A model generated the notes under the pieces. The model made no database searches. It was not told the DNA's origin and saw only the letters and a list, made by a program, of their open reading frames with translations. A stretch of 9,578 nt of DNA, taken from NCBI GenBank assembly GCA_031277435.1, contig JAITMI010000068.1, forward strand, positions 1-9,578, given 5' to 3'. The translations under genes and the position numbers were made by a program. The first letter of the stretch is position 1; each line of letters begins with the position of its first letter. The DNA comes from Pseudomonadales bacterium (lineage in GTDB: Bacteria > Pseudomonadota > Gammaproteobacteria > Pseudomonadales > Pseudohongiellaceae). Shown here piece after piece: positions 1 to 9,484 of the stretch.

Positions 1-1
1 C

Positions 2-619
2 CTGCTCGACCCCGCCGACGCCGCCGTAGTAAGCGCGCTGAAGAATTTCCAAGCGATTGAAATCGGCGCGCGCTTCTACGCCCGCACCGGCTATACCGGC
101 GAACTCGGGCTGGAATTGATTTTCCCCGCCGCCGACGCCGTCGAATTCTGGAACAAGCTGCTGGCTATCGACGTCAAACCCATTGGCCTCGGCGCGCGCG
201 ACACGCTGCGTCTGGAAGCTGGCATGAACCTCTACGGCCACGACATGACCGACGACACCTCTCCGCTCGAAGCCAATATGGAACAAGTGGTCAGTTGGGA
301 ACCCGCCGACCGCGATTTCATTGGCCGCGCGGCGGTAAGCGCCGCCAAACAAGCGCAGCTGCAAGGCAAACTGCCGCGCCTCACCGGTCTGGTATTCGAA
401 GGCCGCGGCGTATTGCGCGAAGGCCAGCGCGTGGTAACCGACGCTGGCGACGGCATCATCACCAGCGGCACTTTCTCCCCTACCCTGAACCACTCCATCG
501 CGCTCGCGCGCATTCCGGTGGCGGCCACTAGCTGCCAAGTGGACATGCGCGGCACGCTGGCGCCGGTACGCATCACGAAACCCAACTTCGTGCGCTTCGG
601 CAAGAAGATTTTTGAATAA
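2..619 (+). CDS. gcvT: Aminomethyltransferase (glycine cleavage T protein), 5'-truncated by window edge
   Basis: The T protein takes the aminomethyl group from the lipoyl arm of H protein, releases ammonia and transfers the one-carbon unit to tetrahydrofolate, giving 5,10-methylene-THF in the cytoplasm. The frame is open from base 2, and 205 residues are visible of a usual 360-370, so roughly 160 N-terminal residues lie to the left. Recognisable pieces are ARTGYTGELGLEL near the edge, then GLGARDTLRLEAGMNLYGHD and the DDTSPLEA segment, which belong to the folate-binding core. A C-terminal barrel follows (RLTGLVFEGRGVLREGQ, then ITSGTFSPTLNHSIALA). An internal ATG at 116 is not the start, because the conserved sequence continues upstream of it. 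The stop is TAA at 617-619. gcvH follows after 61 nt and gcvP after that. The operon promoter and any glycine riboswitch would be outside the window. Confidence 0.97.
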   Translation: MLDPADAAVVSALKNFQAIEIGARFYARTGYTGELGLELIFPAADAVEFWNKLLAIDVKPIGLGARDTLRLEAGMNLYGHDMTDDTSPLEANMEQVVSWEPADRDFIGRAAVSAAKQAQLQGKLPRLTGLVFEGRGVLREGQRVVTDAGDGIITSGTFSPTLNHSIALARIPVAATSCQVDMRGTLAPVRITKPNFVRFGKKIFE

Positions 620-680
620 TCGCAACAAAACCTAAAGCAATCGTTTATCTCTATTTTATTTCATACAGGAAACATCACTA

Positions 681-1052
681 ATGAGCACTCGCAAATTCGC
701 GGAATCCCATGAATGGATCGAAATCGGCGCCGATGGCGTCGGCACCGTCGGCATCAGCAACTTCGCGCAAAGCGCGCTGGGCGACATCGTGTTCGTCGAA
801 CTGCCGGCCAGTGGCCGTAGCGTCAACGCCAAGGAGCCGGTAGCGGTGGTGGAATCGGTGAAGTCGGTGAGCGACATCTACAGCCCGGTTTCCGGCACCA
901 TCGTGGAAGTGAACGAGAGCCTCACCGGCGCGCCCGAAACCATCAACGCCGCCGCCGAAACCGACGCCTGGCTGTTCAAAATCAAACTGAGCAACCCGGA
1001 CGAGCTGAAAGCTCTGCTCGACCCCGACGCCTACGCCAGCCAACAGCACTAA
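681..1052 (+). CDS. gcvH: Glycine cleavage system H protein (lipoyl carrier)
   Basis: The H protein is the small shuttle of the glycine cleavage complex. Its lipoylated lysine receives the aminomethyl group from GcvP, passes it to GcvT and is reoxidised by lipoamide dehydrogenase. The product is 123 residues, close to the usual 125-130. It opens with the typical HEWIEI segment (residues 10-15), followed by [20 protein letters not shown]. The lipoylation site is K61 in [17 protein letters not shown], and the family's C-terminal WLFKIKLS segment is present. The ATG at 681 is preceded by an AGGA Shine-Dalgarno core at 667-670. The gene lies 61 nt after gcvT and 22 nt before gcvP, consistent with one transcript. 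Nothing in it looks abnormal. Confidence 0.98.
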   Translation: MSTRKFAESHEWIEIGADGVGTVGISNFAQSALGDIVFVELPASGRSVNAKEPVAVVESVKSVSDIYSPVSGTIVEVNESLTGAPETINAAAETDAWLFKIKLSNPDELKALLDPDAYASQQH

Positions 1053-1074
1053 GCCATCGCGCCTTGGAGCCACC

Positions 1075-4003
<2,929 letters not shown>

Positions 4004-4025
4004 TGCGGGTTTTCACATGTAAAAG

Positions 4026-4059
4026 ACGGGCGGGAGAAATATTCTCCAGCCCGTTTTTT
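4026..4059 (+). terminator. Rho-independent terminator after gcvP
   Basis: The two arms are 4026-4038 and 4042-4054. They pair over 13 positions with one internal mismatch (G4032 opposite A4048) and a 3-nt loop, and the stem is GC-rich at its base (ACGGGC with GCCCGT). The right arm runs directly into six T residues (4054-4059). This is a textbook intrinsic terminator for the gcvTHP transcript. It ends only 30 nt before the ATG of the next gene, so it may also act on transcripts that reach that gene. Confidence 0.9.
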
Positions 4060-4076
4060 AACGAGAAGTTAAACTC

Positions 4077-4083
4077 AGGGAAG
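4077..4083 (+). promoter_or_regulatory. Ribosome binding site that fixes the transporter start
   Basis: AGGGAAG sits 6 nt upstream of ATG 4090. It favours this ATG over an in-frame TTG at 4003, whose extra 29 codons would run through the terminator hairpin and lack a Shine-Dalgarno sequence. Confidence 0.75.
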
Positions 4084-4089
4084 AAACAC

Positions 4090-5763
4090 ATGGAACAAAT
4101 CAGTAGCTCAACGCTGATTACCGTACTCGGCGGCGTGGGCTTGTTCCTGCTCGGCATGAGCGTAATGACCAACGGCCTCAAGGCGCTGGCCGGGGTGAAA
4201 TTGCGCGCGACCTTGAGCAAGGCCGCGGCGACGCCGCTTTCGGGCACGTTTTGGGGCGCTTTCATTACGCTCATCGTGCAATCGTCGAGCGCCACCACGA
4301 TGACCACGATTGGCCTCGTCAGCGCCGGCCTGCTCACGTTTTCGCAAGGGCTGGCCTTGGTGTTCGGCGCCAACATCGGCACCACGGGCACCGCCTGGCT
4401 CATCGCGCTGATCGGCGTGCGCGTGTCGCTCACCGCTACCGCGATGCCAATGGTGTTCACCGGCGCCCTGCTCACGCTCTTGGGCAAGGGCCGTTTGTCT
4501 GCCGCCGGTAGCGCGCTGGCGGGTTTCGCGTTGATTTTGATCGGGCTGACCTCGCTGCAACAGGGCATGGAAGGCGTTGCTGATCGCCTGCATCCGGCCA
4601 ATCTTCCCGCCGTGCTCGGCACTGGCGCCTGGTGGTCGAACCTGCTTGGCGTGTTGACGCTGGTGGCGAGCGGCCTGGCGATGACGGCGGTGATGCAATC
4701 CTCGACCGCGGCGGTGGCGGTGACGCTGTCGGCGTATTTCGCTGGCGCGGTGGGGCTCGATCAAGCCTGCGCGCTCATCATCGGCCAGAACATCGGCACC
4801 GCCACCAGTTCCGCGATGGCCGCGATTGGCGCCAGCAGTACCGCCAAACGGCTGGCGCTCGCTTACGTGCTGTTCAAACTGATCGCGGCCACGATCGCCT
4901 TGACGCTGTTTCCCCTCACCACGCCGATTTTGGTACGATTGTCCAATAACATCGACGGCGTGACCTTGCTGGCGGCATATCACACGGCCTTCAACGTGGT
5001 TGGCGTGTCGGTGATGCTGCCGCTCATCGACAAATTCACGCGCTTCGTCGAACGCATTTTGCCCGAGCGCGCATCGCCCTTGACGCAATGCCTCGACCGC
5101 GCCGCGCTGACCTTGCCGCTGGCCACCGAAGAAGCCGTGCGGCGCACCGTGGCGCGCTCCTTCGGCGCCCTGTGCGGCTCAATCGGCACGGCGGTGACGA
5201 GCGGCGCCAGCATCAGCGCGGTCGCCATGGTCAACGACGCGCTGCGTCAGGCGCGGGAATTCATGTCCGACGCCAGCGGCCCGCCAGAATCGGAGCGCGA
5301 AAAAATCCGCCTGACGCACACCTTGTACGCGCTCGACTACGTAGCGCGGCTGGCTGAGGAAGCCAACGAAATCAACGAAGAATTATGGCAAAAACCGCGC
5401 GGCCCCGAAGATTTGCACGCCAAACAATTGTGCGCGGATGCCATGCAATACGCGCTCGTAATCGCCAACGAAACCGGCGCTCTACCCGCCGCCGATGAGC
5501 GCGCGGAAAAAAACAAAGACACCAGCGCCAGCGACGCCGCCACCTTGCAAACACTGCTGCGCATCGAACACTGCGCACGCTCCCTTCGCGAATTGCACGA
5601 AGTACATCGCCAATCCATGCTCACCTCCGTCGCCGGCGGCGCCGTCAACGCCGACCACGCGCTGGCCCACGTCGATACCATCCGCCGCCTCGAAGCCTTG
5701 GCGTATAACGCCTGGCGGTCGGCGGCGTATTTGGTCAATAAGCTTGATTCTGGGACGAAGTAA
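4090..5763 (+). CDS. Na+/phosphate cotransporter family protein (Na/Pi-II fold) with PhoU-like C-terminal domain
   Basis: This is an inner-membrane protein of the bacterial Na/Pi cotransporter II family, the group containing E. coli YjbB, likely moving phosphate with sodium. The product is 557 residues from ATG 4090. The membrane part (about 1-320) shows the family's inverted duplication: QSSSATTM (64-71) with GANIGTTGTAW (93-103) in the first half, and QSSTAAVA (203-210) with GQNIGTATSS (232-241) in the second. YHTAFN is at 297-302. From about 335 to the end the chain is hydrophilic and helical and resembles the PhoU-like domain often fused to these transporters. The direction of transport cannot be read from sequence, and YjbB-type members have been linked to phosphate export. 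No pho regulon gene lies beside it. A terminator just upstream leaves its own promoter unclear. Confidence 0.9.
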   Translation: MEQISSSTLITVLGGVGLFLLGMSVMTNGLKALAGVKLRATLSKAAATPLSGTFWGAFITLIVQSSSATTMTTIGLVSAGLLTFSQGLALVFGANIGTTGTAWLIALIGVRVSLTATAMPMVFTGALLTLLGKGRLSAAGSALAGFALILIGLTSLQQGMEGVADRLHPANLPAVLGTGAWWSNLLGVLTLVASGLAMTAVMQSSTAAVAVTLSAYFAGAVGLDQACALIIGQNIGTATSSAMAAIGASSTAKRLALAYVLFKLIAATIALTLFPLTTPILVRLSNNIDGVTLLAAYHTAFNVVGVSVMLPLIDKFTRFVERILPERASPLTQCLDRAALTLPLATEEAVRRTVARSFGALCGSIGTAVTSGASISAVAMVNDALRQAREFMSDASGPPESEREKIRLTHTLYALDYVARLAEEANEINEELWQKPRGPEDLHAKQLCADAMQYALVIANETGALPAADERAEKNKDTSASDAATLQTLLRIEHCARSLRELHEVHRQSMLTSVAGGAVNADHALAHVDTIRRLEALAYNAWRSAAYLVNKLDSGTK

Positions 5764-5851
5764 TTCAATTTTCACGGCTAATGAATAGCTGCTTCAATTC
5801 ATGCGCGTGTTGGAGGAGATATTTCGAGAAAAAACTTGCGGAAAAAAGTAG
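5764..5851. other. Convergent intergenic gap between the transporter and tRNA-Ser
   Basis: These 88 bp separate the transporter stop from the tRNA 3' end. I see no clear plus-strand terminator hairpin. On the minus strand the sequence just past the tRNA CCA end contains two runs of six T (complement of 5842-5847 and 5829-5834). They could help end the tRNA transcript, though no separate GC-rich stem precedes them. Confidence 0.4.
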
Positions 5852-5939
5852 TGGCGGTGAGGGAGGGATTCGAACCCTCGATACGTTTCCGTATACACAC
5901 TTTCCAGGCGTGCTCCTTCAGCCACTCGGACACCTCACC
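5852..5939 (-). tRNA. tRNA-Ser(GGA)
   Basis: The minus strand folds as a class II tRNA of 88 nt including an encoded CCA. The acceptor arm GGTGAGG (5939-5933) pairs with CCTCACC, followed by discriminator G and CCA at 5854-5852. The anticodon arm is CACGC-CTGGAAA-GTGTG, giving anticodon GGA, which reads UCC and UCU serine codons. A long variable arm (TACG-GAAA-CGTA) is the hallmark of serine tRNAs, and the T arm is GAGGG-TTCGAAT-CCCTC. All stems are intact. It stands alone, with no other tRNA next to it, and a plausible promoter lies upstream at 5983-6011. Confidence 0.97.
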
Positions 5940-5982
5940 TAATTCTGTTTCCGTCAACCCTTGGGGCCGCGAAAGGTTGCGC

Positions 5983-6011
5983 ACTGTAGCGAAATAGACC
6001 TGAAAATTCAA
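5983..6011 (-). promoter_or_regulatory. Sigma-70-type promoter for tRNA-Ser with GC discriminator
   Basis: Read on the minus strand, a -35 box TTGAAT (6011-6006) is separated by exactly 17 nt from a -10 box TACAGT (5988-5983). Each matches consensus at 4 of 6 positions. The bases just after the -10 are GCGC, the GC-rich discriminator typical of stable-RNA promoters under stringent control. Initiation would fall near 5976, giving a leader of about 37 nt that RNase P would remove. Assignment rests on pattern and position only. Confidence 0.6.
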
Positions 6012-6031
6012 GCAGTAAGGGTTGTGGTTAA

Positions 6032-6135
6032 GGGTCTGCGCTGGCGAGACACGCTGCAAGTACGTCCCTGTACGCTCCTTTACGGCCATCCCTGGCCTCC
6101 AAGGGTCTCGCCAGCGCCGCCGCCAGCACAGACCC
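6032..6135. repeat. Structured inverted repeat, probable dispersed non-coding element (MITE/REP-like)
   Basis: The ends form long inverted repeats: 6032-6046 pairs with 6121-6135 over 15 positions with one mismatch. A competing perfect 12-bp pairing joins 6039-6050 to 6105-6116. Two small hairpins lie inside: GTAC at 6060-6063 with 6070-6073, and GGCCA (6084-6088) with TGGCC (6093-6097) around a TCCC loop. The segment has no credible coding content and no T run after the stem. From memory, the core on the minus strand (GGCCAGGGATGGCC, then GCGTACAGGGACGTAC and TTGCAGCG) resembles a repeat found between genes in many gammaproteobacteria and often mis-annotated as short proteins. I could not verify this here. 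It lies between the ydjA stop and the tRNA promoter. Confidence 0.7.
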
Positions 6136-6146
6136 AGACAAGTTCA

Positions 6147-6159
6147 GAGGAGCTTCCTC
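6147..6159. other. Small hairpin overlapping the ydjA stop codon
   Basis: GAGGA (6147-6151) and TCCTC (6155-6159) pair around a 3-nt loop at the 3' end of ydjA, overlapping its stop codon. There is no following T tract in either direction, so it is at best a weak transcript end. The larger repeat next to it may contribute to 3'-end protection. Confidence 0.3.
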
Positions 6160-6703
6160 AACCCCAATTTTGCACATAATCTTTGATCGCCAACTCCGGC
6201 ACGGGGCGCTCGCTTACGGTGGGGGTGCCGACGTAGAGATAGCCGACGATGGCGTCGCTGGAGCTCAGGCCGAGCGCCTGTTTTACCTTGGGGTCGTAAG
6301 CGGCGGCGCCGGTGCGCCAGATCGAGGCGAAGCCCAGCGCGTGGATTGCCACCGACATATTTTGCAGCGCCGCCGCCGTGGAGTTGATCTGTTCGATGGC
6401 GGGAACGCCGTCCTTTTCCTTTGGCGTGGCGATGCCGACGATCAAGAGCGGCGCGCGTAGTGGAGATTCCAGCAATTTTTTGCGGCGTTCCTCGGTGTCG
6501 GGCTGCATGGCTTCGACGAACAGTTCGCCCAGCTTGCGCCGCGCGTCGCCGCTCACCACGAGAAATCGCCAGGGGCGCAACATGCCGTGGTCGGGCGCGC
6601 GCAGGCCGGCTTTGAGAATGGCATCCAAGGCGGCGCCTTGTGGCGCGGGCTCCACCAGGCGTGGCGCGGCGGTGCGGGTTTGCAGGGCGGTCAGGGCGTC
6701 CAT
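6158..6703 (-). CDS. ydjA: YdjA-type nitroreductase family protein (FMN-dependent NAD(P)H oxidoreductase)
   Basis: This is a small cytoplasmic flavoprotein of the nitroreductase superfamily, minimal YdjA subgroup, expected to bind FMN as a dimer and reduce substrates with NAD(P)H. The physiological substrate is unknown. From ATG 6703 the product is 181 residues, close to E. coli YdjA at 183. The opening MDALTALQTRTAAPRLVEPAP closely parallels YdjA, as do RAPDHGMLRPWRF (35-47), the IWRTGA segment (128-133) and GYLYVGTP (154-161). A TTG at 6730 would add nine residues, but AGAGAGGA at 6709-6716 is correctly placed for ATG 6703 and the family begins with MDAL. It is the last gene of the minus-strand group, 28 nt after queF. 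Its role beside queF and an exporter is not evident. Confidence 0.93.
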   Translation of the reverse strand: MDALTALQTRTAAPRLVEPAPQGAALDAILKAGLRAPDHGMLRPWRFLVVSGDARRKLGELFVEAMQPDTEERRKKLLESPLRAPLLIVGIATPKEKDGVPAIEQINSTAAALQNMSVAIHALGFASIWRTGAAAYDPKVKQALGLSSSDAIVGYLYVGTPTVSERPVPELAIKDYVQNWG

Positions 6704-6708
6704 GGGCA

Positions 6709-6716
6709 TCCTCTCT
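6709..6716 (-). promoter_or_regulatory. Ribosome binding site fixing the ydjA start
   Basis: AGAGAGGA on the minus strand lies 5 nt upstream of ATG 6703. It supports that start over the in-frame TTG at 6730. Confidence 0.75.
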
Positions 6717-6731
6717 TTTTCATTTATCAAT

Positions 6732-7565
6732 TCATTGCCGGTTGTAACGCGGCAAGGCGCTGTAATTGGTCATTTCGCTGCTGCTGCGCACTGGGTTGAT
6801 GTCGAGCCCGCCGCGGCGCAGGAAGTTTGCTTCCACGCTCAAGGATTGCGGTTGGCAGCGTTCCAGAATGTCGCAAAATATACGTTCCACGCAATGTTCG
6901 TGAAAATCATCGTGCAGGCGGTACGACACCAGATAACGCAATAGCGATTCATGATCGATTTGCGCGCCTTGATAGCACAGGGTTACGGTGGCCCAATCGG
7001 GCTGGCCGGTGATGGGGCAGCGTGAGCGGAAAAGATCGGTATATAACACTTCATCCACCAGCGCGGTGAAGGTGGCGCTGGCATCGGCCAGACGTAGCAG
7101 CGAGGGGTCGGGTTGGTAGACCTGGCATTCCACATCCAGAGTATCGAGGCACAGGCCATCGGGCGCTTCCAATAATTCCTGCATACCGCTGAAGGGTTGC
7201 AAGAATACCGTTACCTCAGTACCGGCGGCGGCGCTGAGATCCCGCGCGATGCGTTCGCGCAGCGCGTCGCGGCTGGCGAAAACTTCCTGATTCAGCGAAT
7301 TCAAATACAGTTTGAGCGATTTCGATTCGATCAGGTTCGGCGAATCACAGGCCACGATGAAACGCCCGCGCGCCACTTGCGGCAAGCCGGCGGGATTCAG
7401 CCAGGAAATTTCGTAAGCATTCCAGATATCGGCGCCGCAAAACGGCAAGGCGCCGGAAAGGCCGAGTTTTTGCCGGTTTGGCGCGCGCGGCAAGGGCGCC
7501 AATAGCGTGGCGTCGTACTTTGTGGGATAGGCGCTTGGCTGGCCCAGTGGAATCGACCCCTTCAT
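6732..7565 (-). CDS. queF: NADPH-dependent 7-cyano-7-deazaguanine (preQ0) reductase, type II
   Basis: QueF reduces the nitrile of preQ0 to the amine preQ1 with two NADPH. This is a step in making queuosine, the modified base at the wobble position of GUN-anticodon tRNAs. The product is 277 residues, the long YqcD-like type II form with two tandem T-fold halves (E. coli 282). The QueF motif ESKSLKLYLNS is at 80-90 in the N-terminal half. The nucleophilic cysteine that forms the thioimide with preQ0 is C183 and the acid-base aspartate is D190, in RSRCPITGQPDW. H222 and E223 match the substrate-binding His-Glu pair. The ATG at 7565 overlaps the yadH stop by one base (TGATG), suggesting translational coupling. 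No other queuosine gene is visible here. Confidence 0.97.
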   Translation of the reverse strand: MKGSIPLGQPSAYPTKYDATLLAPLPRAPNRQKLGLSGALPFCGADIWNAYEISWLNPAGLPQVARGRFIVACDSPNLIESKSLKLYLNSLNQEVFASRDALRERIARDLSAAAGTEVTVFLQPFSGMQELLEAPDGLCLDTLDVECQVYQPDPSLLRLADASATFTALVDEVLYTDLFRSRCPITGQPDWATVTLCYQGAQIDHESLLRYLVSYRLHDDFHEHCVERIFCDILERCQPQSLSVEANFLRRGGLDINPVRSSSEMTNYSALPRYNRQ

Positions 7566-8338
7566 CAGTGACGCAGCCCCTTACCACGGCGCAAGAGATA
7601 CATCGAAATGGCGAACAAGACCGCCGTGAACAACAGCAAAATAGCGAAGGCGTAACTCACGCTGATGTCGCTGACGCCCAGCACGCCGTAGCGGAAGGCG
7701 TTGATCATGTAAAAAATCGGGTTGAACTGCGACACGATGCGCCAGGTGTCAGGCAATAATTGCACGGAATAAAATACGCCGCCGAGGTAGATCAGCGGCG
7801 TCAGGATGAAGGTGGGGATGATGGAAATATCGTCAAAATTGCGCGCGAATACCGCGTTGATGAAGCCGCCGAGGGAAAACACCACCGAGGACAAGAGCAC
7901 CACCAAGACAGTCACCAGCAGGTTGTGCATGTGCAAGCCGCTGAAAAACAGCGAAATCACCGAGGCGATGAAGCCCACCGCGAAACCGCGCGCCACACCG
8001 CCGGCGACGAAACCAATCAAAATAATGTGATTGGGCACCGGCGATACCAACAATTCTTCCACGCTGCGCTGAAATTTTTGGCCAAAAAAGGAAGACACCA
8101 CGTTGGCGTAGGAGTTGTTCACTACCGCCATCATAATCAAGCCTGGCACGATGAATTCCATGTAAGAATAGCCGCCCATGTTGCCGATGCGGCTGCCGAT
8201 CAAATTGCCAAAAATCACGAAATACCAGGCAATGGTGATTACCGGCGGTACTAGCGTTTGCACCCAGATGCGCAGAAAGCGGCGCACTTCCTTGATGACG
8301 ATGGTTTGCAGGGCGATCAATTTATAGGAAGTATTCAT
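7565..8338 (-). CDS. yadH: ABC-2 type exporter permease, YadH family
   Basis: This is the inner-membrane permease of a two-gene ABC-2 exporter. It would form a homodimer with two copies of the ATPase encoded just upstream. The product is 257 residues, equal in size to E. coli YadH (256). RIWVQTLVPPVIT (23-35), FGNLIGSRIG (43-52), EFIVPGLIMM (61-70) and KFQRSVEELLVSPVP (88-102) closely follow YadH. About six membrane segments are visible, near 28-46, 61-80, 106-133, 139-163, 172-192 and 228-249. The ABC-2 signature region LTPLIYLGGVFYS (179-191) and NPIFYMINAFRYG (206-218) is intact. The substrate of YadGH systems is not established. The start ATG lies 9 nt after yadG with only a weak ribosome site, which fits coupled translation. 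Confidence 0.95.
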   Translation of the reverse strand: MNTSYKLIALQTIVIKEVRRFLRIWVQTLVPPVITIAWYFVIFGNLIGSRIGNMGGYSYMEFIVPGLIMMAVVNNSYANVVSSFFGQKFQRSVEELLVSPVPNHIILIGFVAGGVARGFAVGFIASVISLFFSGLHMHNLLVTVLVVLLSSVVFSLGGFINAVFARNFDDISIIPTFILTPLIYLGGVFYSVQLLPDTWRIVSQFNPIFYMINAFRYGVLGVSDISVSYAFAILLLFTAVLFAISMYLLRRGKGLRH

Positions 8339-8347
8339 GCGAAAATT

Positions 8348-9268
8348 TCAGGCTTGAGGCTTGTGCAGCAGTGATACGAACAACTGCTCCAGACGGTTGG
8401 ATTTATTGCGCATGCTCTTTACGCTGATGCCAAGCGCGCTCAATTGTTCAAATATCTGATTGAGGTTCTGGTCGCGGCGCAGGCCGATTTCCAGCGTGGT
8501 TTCGTCCACCAGAGTCGCGCTGAACCCAGTAAGTTCCGGCGCTTGCTGCAGAGGCGTGAAGGTGTCGAACACGAACAATTCCTGGTTCAGGGTTTGCAGC
8601 AGTTCCTTCATCGAGGTGTTCACCACGATTTCGCCCTTGTCGATCATGGCGATGTTGCGGCACAGCTGCTCGGCTTCTTCGAGATAATGCGTGGTGAGAA
8701 TGATGGTGGTGCCGGTTTTGTTGATGCCTTGCAAAAACTCCCAGGTGGAACGGCGCAGTTCGATATCGACGCCGGCGGTCGGCTCGTCGAGGATCAACAA
8801 GCGCGGCTCATGCACCAAGGCGCGCGCGATCAAAAGACGCCGCTTCATGCCACCCGACAGCGTGCGCGCTGGCTGATTGTGTTTTTCCCACAGGCCCAAC
8901 TGGCGCAGGTATTTTTCGGCGCGCTCCTTGGCCAGTTTGAGCGGCATGCCGTAATAGCCGCCTTGGGTGACCACGATGTCGAACACTTTTTCAAAATGGT
9001 TGAAATTGATTTCCTGCGGCACTACGCCAAGGTCGAGTTTGGTTTCGTAGGTATTGATGTCGACGTTTTTGCCGAACACTTCCACGCTGCCGGAGGTCTT
9101 GCGCACCAAGGTGGAAATCACGCCAATGGTGGTGGATTTACCAGCGCCGTTGGCGCCCAAGAGCGCGAAGAAATCACCTTGTTTGACATCGAGACTGATG
9201 CCGTTGAGGGCTCGATGCCCGTTGTCGTAGGTCTTGTGCAGGTTGCGAATGGAAATGGCGGGGGTCAT
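8348..9268 (-). CDS. yadG: ABC transporter ATP-binding protein, YadG family
   Basis: This cytoplasmic ATPase powers the YadH exporter. From ATG 9268 it has 306 residues (E. coli YadG 308). The nucleotide-binding domain is complete: Walker A GANGAGKST (38-46), Q-loop Q85 in VVPQE, signature LSGGM (137-141), Walker B LLILDEP (157-163) with catalytic E162, and switch histidine H194 in LTTHYLEEAE. A C-terminal tail of about 90 residues ends in MRNKSNRLEQLFVSLL, as in YadG. A TTG at 9328 would add 20 residues, but that stretch is poorly conserved in character and overlaps the probable promoter, so ATG 9268 is preferred despite only a weak CAGG upstream. It is first in the minus-strand unit with yadH, queF and ydjA. 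Confidence 0.96.
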   Translation of the reverse strand: MTPAISIRNLHKTYDNGHRALNGISLDVKQGDFFALLGANGAGKSTTIGVISTLVRKTSGSVEVFGKNVDINTYETKLDLGVVPQEINFNHFEKVFDIVVTQGGYYGMPLKLAKERAEKYLRQLGLWEKHNQPARTLSGGMKRRLLIARALVHEPRLLILDEPTAGVDIELRRSTWEFLQGINKTGTTIILTTHYLEEAEQLCRNIAMIDKGEIVVNTSMKELLQTLNQELFVFDTFTPLQQAPELTGFSATLVDETTLEIGLRRDQNLNQIFEQLSALGISVKSMRNKSNRLEQLFVSLLHKPQA

Positions 9269-9295
9269 GGCGGTGCGGCCTGAAAATTGGCGCGC

Positions 9296-9304
9296 AGCAT
9301 AGCA
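9296..9304 (-). promoter_or_regulatory. Candidate extended -10 promoter for yadG-yadH-queF-ydjA
   Basis: On the minus strand, TGCTATGCT fits the extended -10 form (TG, one base, then a hexamer matching TATAAT at 4 of 6). The -10 hexamer is 9301-9296. Initiation near 9289 would leave a leader of about 20 nt before ATG 9268. No good -35 lies at 17 nt. TTGCAC occurs at 21 nt, which is too far. The lack of a -35 is tolerable for extended -10 promoters. Confidence 0.4.
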
Positions 9305-9427
9305 AAAAGCGCCCTTTGCGTCGTGCAAAAAGTAGCCGTATCCGCCGCCAAGCCCTGATCAATGCCTCGTGAGCCGCGCTTGCGCGTGCGGCGGAGCAAG
9401 TTAGCCCGCTTTGGTGATAATTTACGG

Positions 9428-9456
9428 CTTACCGCGTTCCAGTACCTTGTTAAAAT
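9428..9456 (+). promoter_or_regulatory. Candidate promoter for the right-edge gene
   Basis: TAAAAT (9451-9456) matches the -10 consensus at 5 of 6 positions and is preceded by TG at 9448-9449, giving an extended -10. A weak -35 (CTTACC, 9428-9433, 3 of 6) lies at 17 nt. Initiation would be near 9463, about 22 nt before the TTG start at 9485. Confidence 0.45.
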
Positions 9457-9484
9457 GCCGCCAGTTCTTCCTGGAGCTTGACCG

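Larger units (their letters stand above)
9269..9484. other. Divergent intergenic region between yadG and the right-edge gene
   Basis: These 216 bp separate the two divergently oriented starts. They hold one promoter candidate in each direction (listed separately) and a 7-bp hairpin with one G-T pair (arms 9373-9379 and 9386-9392) lacking a T tract. I see no clear operator or coding sequence in it. Confidence 0.55.

Noticed and set aside
1..680. Glycine riboswitch associated with the gcv operon
   Set aside because: Such an element would precede gcvT, whose 5' end is outside the window. The gcvT-gcvH gap is short and shows no riboswitch-like fold.
4008..4025. Near-palindrome around ACATGT between the TAG array and the terminator
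   Set aside because: Only a 6-bp core with AT-rich imperfect flanks. It is too short to claim as an operator without other copies.
5852..5939. tRNA-Ser 3' end as an integration site for a genomic island
   Set aside because: There is no integrase gene, no second copy of the tRNA 3' end in the window, and the flanking genes are ordinary core genes.
5799..6089. Minus-strand open frame of 96 codons with SEWLKEHAWK and GSNPSLTAT
   Set aside because: It is translation through tRNA-Ser and the inverted repeat. These peptides are common artefacts of tRNA-Ser genes.
9455..9481. Mini-ORF of 8 codons starting at ATG 9455
   Set aside because: The ATG overlaps the probable -10 hexamer of the right-edge gene, it has no ribosome site and shows no leader-peptide character.
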